A model generated the notes under the pieces. It saw nothing but the letters and a program-made list of their open reading frames with translations, ran no database searches and was not told the origin of the DNA. Shown in pieces: positions 1 through 5,657 of a stretch of DNA of 7,121 bases; the stretch's first letter is position 1; every line of letters begins with the position of its first letter. The position numbers were made by a program, and so were the translations under genes. Origin of the DNA: Phycisphaerae bacterium (GTDB lineage Bacteria; Planctomycetota; Phycisphaerae; SM23-33). The DNA is taken from positions 1 through 7,121 of the forward strand of contig DAOVQV010000073.1 of the NCBI GenBank assembly GCA_030628445.1, in the 5' to 3' direction.

Positions 1-1220
1 GCGGCGAGATGGCGGTTGTCGACATCGACGAGCAGCGGCTCGAACTGGCCGAGCAGGTCGCCGCCAAGATAGTCGAACTGATGCGCACGGACTGGACGGT
101 GACCGCCGGCACCGACCGGACCGACGTGCTCGCTGGGGCCGATTACATCATCAACTGCATAGAGGTAAGCGGCGTCGAGACGGTCCGGCTTGACAACGAC
201 ATCCCGGCTAAATACGGCGTGGACCAGTGCATCGGCGATACTATCGGACCGGGCGGGCTGTTTAAGGCGCTGCGGACCGTACCGGTCTTCCTGGAGGTGC
301 TCGCCGACATCGAGCGGCTCTGCCCGGCCGCCTGGTTGCTTAACTACACGAACCCGATGAGCATTCTGTGTCTGGCCGCCGCCCGGGCCAGCGACGCCAA
401 GGTCATAGGCCTGTGTCACAGCGTGCAGGGCACGAGCCACGCATTGGCCCGATACGCTTCCGTTCCGTACCAGGAAATGAAGTGGCGATGTGGCGGGATT
501 AACCACTTGAGTTGGTTCACGGAGCTGACCCACAAGGGCCGGGACCTCTACCCGATACTTACCGAGAAGGTCGCGGCGGACCCCGAACTATACGAGCAGG
601 ACCCCGTCCGCTGGGACATGATGAAGCACTTCGGGTATTTCATCACCGAATCGTCCGGGCACCTCAGCGAGTACCTACCGTACTATCGCAAGCGGCCGGA
701 CCTGGTCAAAAAGCATTGTCGCAACGGCTACCAAGGCGGCAGCGGGTTCTATGCGGCGAATTGGCCGCAGTGGCGCATCGATAAGGACGAGCGCCGCCGT
801 AAGGTAATCTCCGGCGACGAGCCGATCGAGACTGACCGGACGTGGGAGTACGCCAGCTATATCATCCAGGCGATCGAGACCTCCGAGCCGTTCGTCTTCC
901 ATGGGACGGTGCCGAACGCTTCTCTGATCGACAATCTGCCCGGCGACGGCGTGGTGGAGGTCGCCTGCGTTGCAGACGGGCAAGGGATAAGGCCCACGCA
1001 CTTCGGACTCCTACCGCCGCAGTGTGCCGCCATCTGCGATTCCAACATGCGCTTCTTCGACCTGGCCGCGACGGCGTGTATCGAGAAATCCCGCGCTGCG
1101 GCCACCCGCGCGCTAATGTTGGACCCGTTGACATCGGCCGTCTGCGACCTGGGGCAGATCAGGCAAATGGCCGATGAGCTCTTCAACGCCCAGGCCGACT
1201 TCCTGCCGGGATTCGACTAG
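1..1220 (+). CDS. Glycoside hydrolase family 4, alpha-galactosidase-like (5' partial)
   Basis: GH4 enzymes cleave glycosides by an unusual NAD+- and Mn2+-dependent oxidation/elimination route in the cytoplasm. The frame is open to the left edge (codons before the ATG at 9 read Gly-Glu), and this ATG falls inside the Rossmann fold (MAVVDID), so it is internal; roughly 30 residues with the glycine-rich NAD loop are missing. Counting from that Met, visible family motifs are GDTIGPGG (76-83), NYTNPM (112-117), GLCHSVQGT (134-142, metal-ligand Cys136) and GGINHLSWF (162-170, metal-ligand His166). The C-terminal LDPLTSAVCDL is also typical. The CHSV form of the Cys motif is what I know from MelA-type alpha-galactosidases; phospho-glycosidase members differ here. 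The 403 visible residues plus the missing end fit the usual 430-470. Family assignment is firm; alpha-galactosidase versus alpha-glucosidase or glucuronidase is less sure. Confidence 0.9.
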   Translation, partial: GEMAVVDIDEQRLELAEQVAAKIVELMRTDWTVTAGTDRTDVLAGADYIINCIEVSGVETVRLDNDIPAKYGVDQCIGDTIGPGGLFKALRTVPVFLEVLADIERLCPAAWLLNYTNPMSILCLAAARASDAKVIGLCHSVQGTSHALARYASVPYQEMKWRCGGINHLSWFTELTHKGRDLYPILTEKVAADPELYEQDPVRWDMMKHFGYFITESSGHLSEYLPYYRKRPDLVKKHCRNGYQGGSGFYAANWPQWRIDKDERRRKVISGDEPIETDRTWEYASYIIQAIETSEPFVFHGTVPNASLIDNLPGDGVVEVACVADGQGIRPTHFGLLPPQCAAICDSNMRFFDLAATACIEKSRAAATRALMLDPLTSAVCDLGQIRQMADELFNAQADFLPGFD

Positions 1221-1222
1221 AT

Positions 1223-1284
1223 GAATCCGCCGACAACGACCTGCGGCGCGTGCTGTGCATCTGCCCGCCCTATGGGCCCACAGA
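1223..1284 (+). pseudogene. Possible N-terminal gene remnant cut by the repeat array
   Basis: Just after the GH4 stop, the frame running through position 1241 reads LRRVLCICPPYGPTER, then enters repeat sequence and stops at a TAA within the first unit. A charged start, a hydrophobic beta strand and PPYGP are typical of the first strand of GT-B glycosyltransferases or B12-binding/radical-SAM proteins, so this may be the head of a gene whose body was lost or displaced by the repeats. There is no ATG in this frame (GTG at 1250 or CTG at 1241 would be needed) and no clear ribosome binding site. The peptide is very short, so chance resemblance is a real possibility. Confidence 0.2.
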
Positions 1285-1589
1285 GAGATCCGCTCGCTTA
1301 GCGCTCGCGGCTGGTAGGGACGTGAGACCGTAAATGTGTGAACTGGAGATCTGCTCGCTTAGCGCTGGCGGTTGGTAGGCACATGAGACCGTAAATGCGT
1401 GAACTGGAGATCCGCTCGCTTAGCGCTCGCGGCTGGTAGGTACATGACACCGTAAATGCGTGAACTGGAGATCCGCTCGCTTAGCGCTGGCGGCTGGTAG
1501 GCACATGAGACCGTAAATGCGTGAACTGGAGATCCGCTCGCTTAGCGCTGGCGGCTGGTAGGCACGTGAGACCGCAAATGTGTGGACTA
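1285..1589. repeat. Tandem array of five 61-bp units
   Basis: Five head-to-tail units start at 1285, 1346, 1407, 1468 and 1529, with no spacer and no length change. Unit 4 equals the consensus. Units 1, 2, 3 and 5 differ from it at 4, 2, 3 and 5 positions, all substitutions. Variable offsets include 22 (C or G), 35, 38 and 53. Each unit opens with gagatccgctcgcttagcgc, and the core holds the small dyad cgct-t-agcg. Since 61 is not a multiple of three, units do not share a reading frame and the array is unlikely to be coding. Together with its flanks it fills the 422-base gap between the GH4 and MFS genes. The role is unknown: a VNTR-like array, a dispersed-repeat cluster, a protein-binding array or a structured RNA are all possible. 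Confidence 0.95.
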
Positions 1590-1612
1590 GCCGCGAGCGC
1601 TAAGCGAGCGGA
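1589..1612 (-). repeat. Inverted 24-bp copy of the repeat core capping the array
   Basis: This segment is the exact reverse complement of offsets 5-28 of repeat units 1 (1289-1312) and 3 (1411-1434). Units 4 and 5 differ from it by one base (offset 22) and unit 2 by three (offsets 7, 22, 27). It begins at the last base of unit 5, whose final bases depart from the consensus. In RNA or single-stranded DNA it could pair with the core of any upstream unit; with unit 5 the loop would be about 32 nt. Confidence 0.93.
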
Positions 1613-1615
1613 CGC

Positions 1616-1638
1616 CTGGCGGACCGCCGGTTTGTTTT
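1616..1638 (+). terminator. Candidate intrinsic terminator or leader hairpin
   Basis: Positions 1616-1630 (ctggcggaccgccgg) fold into a 6-bp stem (one T-G pair) with a 3-nt loop, followed by the T-rich run tttgtttt at 1631-1638. This has the form of a short rho-independent terminator reading rightward out of the repeat region. It ends only 4 nt before the ATG of the MFS gene, which is odd for a terminator unless the MFS gene is controlled by it or starts further in. It could equally be a hairpin that limits ribosome access. Confidence 0.35.
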
Positions 1639-1642
1639 GAAG

Positions 1643-3010
1643 ATGAGTGACGAATCGCAAAAAGCTGAGGTGCCGCTGGAAACGCAGACAGCGCTGCTGC
1701 CGCAGCGCGAGAGGCGGCGCGGCCAGTCGGCGATCGTCCGTGTGAGCATCGGCGAGGGGATCTACATGTCGGCGATGGTCCGCCGGATCGGGAGGCTGTT
1801 TGTTCTGGCGTTGGGGGGAACGGCCTTTCACGTTGGCGTGCTGAACGCGTTGGTCCAGGGCGGCTGGGTAGGTCAGCTCATCGGCGCGCAGATTATCCCG
1901 CGTGTGGGTAAGGTTCCCCTGGCGTTCCTCGGCCGGGTCGCGGCGCTTCCGGGCGCGGCCATGCTGGTCGTCCTGGCTGCCAGCGGATGGATTGGAACGG
2001 GCGCGGTCGCTTTGGCCCTGATCGCCTACGGCGCAATGATCCTGTGTCGCCAGGTCGGTCAGACCGCGTGGTGGCCGCTGATCCAGGACAACACCTCCGG
2101 CGGCGCGGTGGGGGTGTTCCTGGTGCGGCTGCGGACGGTGCTGCGGGCGATTGAGATCGTGGTTCCCATCGGCGTGGGTCTCTATCTGCACGTCCGTCCG
2201 CACAGCACGGGCTTCGCCGTCCCGTTCGCCGTCGGGTTCGTCGCGCTTAGTGCGGCGGCGTACTTCGTGCGGCGCGTTCCCCAGGCGCCGGACGCGGACG
2301 CGCAGGTGAACCTCTGGGTGCGCATTCGACTGGTCCTCAAGAATAAGCCCGTGCGGCGATTCCTGGTCTTCGCCGGGGCAGTGAAGTTTCTGGCCGGGTT
2401 GATGATGCCGTTCTGGGTCGTGATGTTTGTCGAAGGCGGACTGCCCAAGAGCGTAATCATCTGGGTCGCTACGGCCCAGGCGCTTGGGCACATGCTGGGG
2501 CTGCGGCTGTGGGGGGGGATGGTGGACCGCCACGGGGGGCGCTCGACGCTCAGCATCGCCCTGGCGGCCCAGGCGATGCTGGGGTCAGCGTGGTTGGCGT
2601 GGCTGGTCATCCCGGCCGATCCGATGACGCTGATCGCCTGGGCGGCGGGATTCTATCTGCTGCGAGGGTTCTTTCAGGGCGGGCTGATGATGGGCCGAAC
2701 GTGGGTGGCGCTGAACGCCGTCCCCGCCGTCCATCAGACGGCAGGGTTCACGCTCATAAACCTGACCGGCGCCATCTGCGCCGCGGTTGGCAGCCTGATC
2801 GGCGGCGTCGCCTTCCAATACCTGTTGCGCAGCGGCGCCGGCGAGCCCAATCTGCACGCCGGGGCGATCTACCTGGGTGTTGTGCAGATGTCGTTGCTGG
2901 GGACTTGGTGGTTCAAGACGCGTCTTATCGGGTTCGACAAGCAGGTCCCGGCCCGCCAGCTCATGCTTACCGTGTTGCGGCGAATCCTGAGCGGATGGGC
3001 GCGGGAGTGA
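1643..3010 (+). CDS. Major facilitator superfamily (MFS) membrane protein
   Basis: A 455-residue, strongly hydrophobic protein, presumably an inner-membrane transporter. A polar N-terminal tail of about 30 residues (rich in E, Q and R) is followed by two blocks of membrane segments, roughly 36-210 and 240-425, separated by a charged cytoplasmic loop near 210-240. In the second half, GGMVDRHGGR (291-300) is a clear MFS motif A (G-x3-D-R-x-G-x-R), normally in the loop after TM8. The first-half counterpart near 85-98 (PRVGKVPLAFLGR) is degenerate. Substrate cannot be read from the sequence. I chose ATG 1643; a TTG at 1637 in frame would overlap the T-run of the upstream hairpin. The only Shine-Dalgarno-like bases are a weak gaag. 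Neighbouring genes suggest a sugar or glycoconjugate link, but the 85-nt gap to the next gene leaves operon membership open. A run of eight G at 2511-2518 lies inside motif A. Confidence 0.85.
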   Translation: MSDESQKAEVPLETQTALLPQRERRRGQSAIVRVSIGEGIYMSAMVRRIGRLFVLALGGTAFHVGVLNALVQGGWVGQLIGAQIIPRVGKVPLAFLGRVAALPGAAMLVVLAASGWIGTGAVALALIAYGAMILCRQVGQTAWWPLIQDNTSGGAVGVFLVRLRTVLRAIEIVVPIGVGLYLHVRPHSTGFAVPFAVGFVALSAAAYFVRRVPQAPDADAQVNLWVRIRLVLKNKPVRRFLVFAGAVKFLAGLMMPFWVVMFVEGGLPKSVIIWVATAQALGHMLGLRLWGGMVDRHGGRSTLSIALAAQAMLGSAWLAWLVIPADPMTLIAWAAGFYLLRGFFQGGLMMGRTWVALNAVPAVHQTAGFTLINLTGAICAAVGSLIGGVAFQYLLRSGAGEPNLHAGAIYLGVVQMSLLGTWWFKTRLIGFDKQVPARQLMLTVLRRILSGWARE

Positions 3011-3022
3011 CGGGGTTGCTGC

Positions 3023-3051
3023 TTGCCCGGATCGGTCAAACCGTGTATTCT
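3023..3051 (+). promoter_or_regulatory. Weak sigma70-like promoter candidate before the polysaccharide operon
   Basis: The 85-nt gap after the MFS gene contains TTGCCC (3023-3028), a 17-nt spacer and TATTCT (3046-3051), each matching consensus at four of six positions. The -10 lies in the loop of a small 5-bp hairpin (ccgtg/cacgg, 3041-3057). This is the only sizeable non-coding gap before the sugar-gene run, so a promoter here is plausible, but the match is poor and read-through from the MFS gene would also serve. Confidence 0.2.
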
Positions 3052-3080
3052 CCACGGCCCCGGAGCGGAGTTTGTCGCTG

Positions 3081-3087
3081 AGAAGGA
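3081..3087 (+). promoter_or_regulatory. Ribosome binding site for the first SDR gene
   Basis: agaagga sits 8 nt before the ATG at 3096, a good Shine-Dalgarno match and spacing that fixes this start. The protein then begins directly with the Rossmann beta strand MRILITGGAG, which agrees. Confidence 0.7.
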
Positions 3088-3095
3088 TATGATCT

Positions 3096-4061
3096 ATGAG
3101 GATACTGATTACCGGTGGTGCGGGGTTTATCGGGTCGCACCTGTGCGAGTTGATGCTCAAGGCGGGCCACCGCGTTACCGTGGTTGACGATCTGTCGACC
3201 GGGTCGACGGATAACATCTCACACATGATGGGGCGCGAAGGCTTCGAGTTAGTCCGTGAGACGGTGCGAAACGAGTCGACCATGACGGCGCTGGTGGACC
3301 GCTGCGACGTGATTTATCACTTGGCGGCGGCAGTAGGCGTCCAGCTCATCGTCGACGAGCCGGTCCACACTATCGAGACCAACATCCACGGTTCGGAAGT
3401 GGTCTTGAACCTGGCTAACAAGTTCTCCCGTAAGATACTCATCGCCTCGACCTCCGAGGTGTACGGGAAGGGCACGAAGATCCCCTTCGGCGAGGACGAC
3501 GACACCACGCTCGGTTCGACGCGCTACACGCGATGGAGCTACGCGTGCAGCAAGATGGTGGACGAGTTCCTGGCGCTGGCGTACCACAACGAGTACGGGC
3601 TGGAGACGGTTATCTGCCGGTTCTTCAATACGGTCGGGCCGCGACAGACAGGCCAGTACGGGATGGTCGTCCCGCGATTCGTCCGCCGGGCGCTGGCGGG
3701 CGAGCCGATCGAGATCTACGGAACCGGCGCCCAGACCCGCTGCTTCTGCAACGTCACCGACGTGGTCAATGCTGTTGTTAAGCTGATGGAAACCGACAAG
3801 GCCGACGGGCAGGTCGTCAACGTCGGATCCGACGAGCCGATCTCAATAGAATCGCTGGCCGATACGATCATCGAGATGACCGGATCGTCCAGCCAGAAGG
3901 CTCGCCTCAGCTACGAGGAGGCGTACGGGCGGCCTTTTGACGACATGCTCACGCGCGTCCCGGACCTTACGAAAATCAGAACTTTGATAGGCTACGAACC
4001 GAAGTATTCTTTGACGGAGACGCTCCAGCAGATCATCGAATTTGAACGGGCGAGGATGTAA
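3096..4061 (+). CDS. Extended SDR nucleotide-sugar epimerase/dehydratase, UDP-glucuronate decarboxylase-like
   Basis: A complete 321-residue NAD-dependent extended short-chain dehydrogenase acting on a nucleoside-diphosphate sugar in the cytoplasm. Visible: glycine-rich GGAGFIG (7-13), DD at the end of beta-2 (31-32), HLAA (75-78), STSEVYG (118-124), catalytic YACSK (Tyr149, Lys153), FFNTVGPRQTGQYG (176-189), YGTGAQTR (208-215), NVGSDEP (242-248) and TRVPD (286-290). From known family biology, UDP-glucuronate decarboxylases (UXS) and the ArnA decarboxylase domain use a Ser-Glu pair, the Tyr/Lys pair and a C-terminal Arg; the equivalents here would be Ser120-Glu121, Tyr149/Lys153 and Arg287. 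That leans toward a decarboxylase giving a UDP-pentose, but many uncharacterised epimerases of this group share these motifs, so the exact reaction is open. It heads a tight run of sugar-precursor genes, with 5 nt to the next. Confidence 0.9.
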   Translation: MRILITGGAGFIGSHLCELMLKAGHRVTVVDDLSTGSTDNISHMMGREGFELVRETVRNESTMTALVDRCDVIYHLAAAVGVQLIVDEPVHTIETNIHGSEVVLNLANKFSRKILIASTSEVYGKGTKIPFGEDDDTTLGSTRYTRWSYACSKMVDEFLALAYHNEYGLETVICRFFNTVGPRQTGQYGMVVPRFVRRALAGEPIEIYGTGAQTRCFCNVTDVVNAVVKLMETDKADGQVVNVGSDEPISIESLADTIIEMTGSSSQKARLSYEEAYGRPFDDMLTRVPDLTKIRTLIGYEPKYSLTETLQQIIEFERARM

Positions 4062-4066
4062 CTGAT

Positions 4067-5011
4067 ATGGCCAAATACCTGGTAACGGGCGGTGCGGGTT
4101 TTATCGGATGTAATCTGGCGCGGTACATTTTAGATCGCGGGAACGACGTTGTCGTGCTGGATAACTTCGCCACAGGGAAGCGCCAGAACCTCACCGACAT
4201 CCTGGATCGGATCGAGCTGATCGAGGGCGACATTCGCGACCGTCCGGTGGTGGACCGCGCGGTGACGGGCTGTGCGGCGATCTTCCACCAGGCGGCGCTG
4301 GGATCGGTCCCGCGCAGCGTCGCCGATCCGGTAACCACCCACGACGTGAACGTCAACGGGACGATCACCGTCCTGGAAGCCGCACGGGCCGCGCGGGTAA
4401 AGAGGGTCATCTTCGCCGCATCCTCCAGCGCCTACGGCGATCAGGCCGAATCGCCCAAGCACGAGCAGATGGTGCCCCTCCCGATCAGCCCGTATGCGGC
4501 CAGCAAGGTCGCTTGCGAGGCGTACATGCGTGGGTATGCGGCTGTGTTCGGCCTCGAGACGCTGTGCCTGCGGTATTTCAACGTCTTCGGACCATACCAG
4601 GACCCGGGGGGCGCGTACGCCGCGGTGATTCCGATTTTCGTTTCCAAGCTGCTGCGTGGGCAGCGACCAATGATCGACGGGGACGGGGAGCAAACCCGGG
4701 ACTTCTGCTTCATCGTCAACACCTGCGAGGCGAACTGGCTGGGGGCTGCGGCGCCGGCGGAGGTCTGCAACGGACAGGCCATAAACATCGCTTGCAGCCA
4801 GCGGACGAGCATCAATCAGGTGTTCGAGCAGATCAGGGAGCTGCTTGGCTCGGACATTCAGGTTGAGCACGGCCCTGATCGTCCCGGGGACGTCAAACAC
4901 TCGCTGGCTGACGTCACTCGCGCCAAGCAGACAATCGGGTATGAGCCGAAGGTCTTCTTCGCCGACGGGCTGAAGCAGTCGATCGACTGGTATCGTCAGA
5001 ATCTCACTTGA
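4067..5011 (+). CDS. UDP-N-acetylhexosamine 4-epimerase, WbpP/TviC-like extended SDR
   Basis: A complete 314-residue NAD-dependent extended SDR. GGAGFIG is at 8-14, Asp32 ends beta-2, and the active site has SSSAYG (119-124) and YAASK (Tyr143, Lys147). The signatures HQAALGSVPRSVADP (74-88), LRYFNVFGPYQDPGGAYAAV (168-187), DGDGEQTRDFCFI (204-216) and GDVKHSLAD (274-282) follow, as I recall them, the UDP-GlcNAc 4-epimerase WbpP and its Vi-antigen homologue TviC/VipB almost step by step. These enzymes interconvert UDP-GlcNAc/UDP-GalNAc or the corresponding uronic acids. Ser279 sits where WbpP has the serine linked to preference for N-acetylated sugars (a Tyr in GalE), which predicts an N-acetylated substrate. 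It starts 5 nt after the previous gene, with gagga (4052-4056) overlapping that gene's end as its binding site. Weakest point: GlcNAc versus GlcNAcA as substrate. Confidence 0.9.
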   Translation: MAKYLVTGGAGFIGCNLARYILDRGNDVVVLDNFATGKRQNLTDILDRIELIEGDIRDRPVVDRAVTGCAAIFHQAALGSVPRSVADPVTTHDVNVNGTITVLEAARAARVKRVIFAASSSAYGDQAESPKHEQMVPLPISPYAASKVACEAYMRGYAAVFGLETLCLRYFNVFGPYQDPGGAYAAVIPIFVSKLLRGQRPMIDGDGEQTRDFCFIVNTCEANWLGAAAPAEVCNGQAINIACSQRTSINQVFEQIRELLGSDIQVEHGPDRPGDVKHSLADVTRAKQTIGYEPKVFFADGLKQSIDWYRQNLT

Positions 5012-5057
5012 GACGGTCCGCCCAGTTTTCCCTCGGGGCGGGCTCGTAGCTAGGCCG

Positions 5058-5657
5058 ATGCTAAAACGCCTCCTAGACATCCTGATCGCTCTGGTTGCGA
5101 TAGCGATCCTGACCTTACCGATGCTGATTATTGCAGTGCTGATCAGGGCGGGTTCCCGGGGTGGCGCGGTCTTTCGCCAGCGCCGGGTGGGTTGGCGGGG
5201 CAAGTGTTTTACCATGCTGAAGTTTCGGACAATGAGGGCCGATATTGATCCCTATGGGGTCTCTCCACACTCCGGTGACGACCCGCGCTTGACACGGATC
5301 GGGAAGCTCTTGCGAGAGACCTCCATGGACGAGTTGCCTCAATTGTTCAATGTTCTTGTCGGGCGGATGAGTATCGTCGGCCCGAGGCCGCTCTACGAAC
5401 GCCAAGCCGCCAAGTGGGACCAGCGCCAGCGGGGCCGATTGGACGTGCCCCCGGGGATCACGGGTTACGCTCAGGCTTACGGCGGGGCCGTCCTGACGCA
5501 CGAAGATAAGATCGAAATGGACTTGTATTATGTCGCTCATCAGAGCATTTGGCTGGACATGAAGATCGTTCTGCGGACAATTATGAACATGTTTTCTGGG
5601 AAAAGGCAGATCTACGAACATCGCTACAGCCGTGACAAGGAGCGGGAGACTGACTGA
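5058..5657 (+). CDS. PglC-type polyprenyl-phosphate phosphoglycosyl transferase (sugar transferase)
   Basis: A 199-residue monotopic phosphoglycosyl transferase of the minimal type, about the length of Campylobacter PglC and lacking the extra N-terminal domain of WbaP/WcaJ. It transfers a sugar-1-phosphate from a UDP-sugar to undecaprenyl phosphate on the cytoplasmic face, the first membrane step of glycan assembly. Visible: KRLLDIL (3-9) leading into one re-entrant hydrophobic helix (about 7-30), FRQRRVGWRGKCF (39-51), KFRTMR (55-60), DPRLTRIGKLLRETSMDELPQL with the catalytic Asp91-Glu92 pair, NVLVGRMSIVGPRPL (98-112), and PPGITGYAQAYG (131-142), a variant of the usual RPGITGWAQ. Start ATG 5058 puts the amphipathic KRLLD at the very N-terminus as expected; the upstream binding site is weak. 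The 46-nt gap and co-direction tie it to the two SDR genes, which likely make its donor. Confidence 0.93.
   Translation: MLKRLLDILIALVAIAILTLPMLIIAVLIRAGSRGGAVFRQRRVGWRGKCFTMLKFRTMRADIDPYGVSPHSGDDPRLTRIGKLLRETSMDELPQLFNVLVGRMSIVGPRPLYERQAAKWDQRQRGRLDVPPGITGYAQAYGGAVLTHEDKIEMDLYYVAHQSIWLDMKIVLRTIMNMFSGKRQIYEHRYSRDKERETD

Noticed and set aside
1221..1301. 26-codon ORF starting directly after the GH4 stop (TAGATG)
   Set aside because: It ends inside the first repeat unit, has no recognisable features beyond three Cys, and has no binding site.
1285..1589. CRISPR array
   Set aside because: Whole 61-bp units are conserved with no unique spacers between short repeats, and no cas genes are nearby.
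1481..2533. 350-codon open frame on the minus strand
   Set aside because: It runs from the repeat array into the MFS gene in antisense, has a composition rich in H, Q, P and R typical of shadow frames in GC-rich DNA, and shows no domain.
3041..3057. Hairpin ccgtg/cacgg after the MFS gene as a terminator
   Set aside because: The stem is only 5 bp, with no T-tract after it.
2509..3081. 190-codon + strand frame overlapping the end of the MFS gene
   Set aside because: It is rich in R, G and D, lacks any motif, and overlaps a gene with clear membrane segments and motif A.
3096..5011. Recent tandem duplication of the two SDR genes
   Set aside because: They share only general SDR motifs; their mid and C-terminal signatures belong to different subfamilies, so they are distant paralogues.
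5018..5041. Hairpin ccgccc/gggcgg between the epimerase and transferase genes as a terminator
   Set aside because: The stem is only 6 bp with a 12-nt loop and no T-run follows; terminating between these linked genes is unlikely.
4130..5215. 361-codon minus-strand frame across the epimerase and transferase genes
   Set aside because: It is antisense to two genes with unambiguous catalytic motifs and has no recognisable domain.
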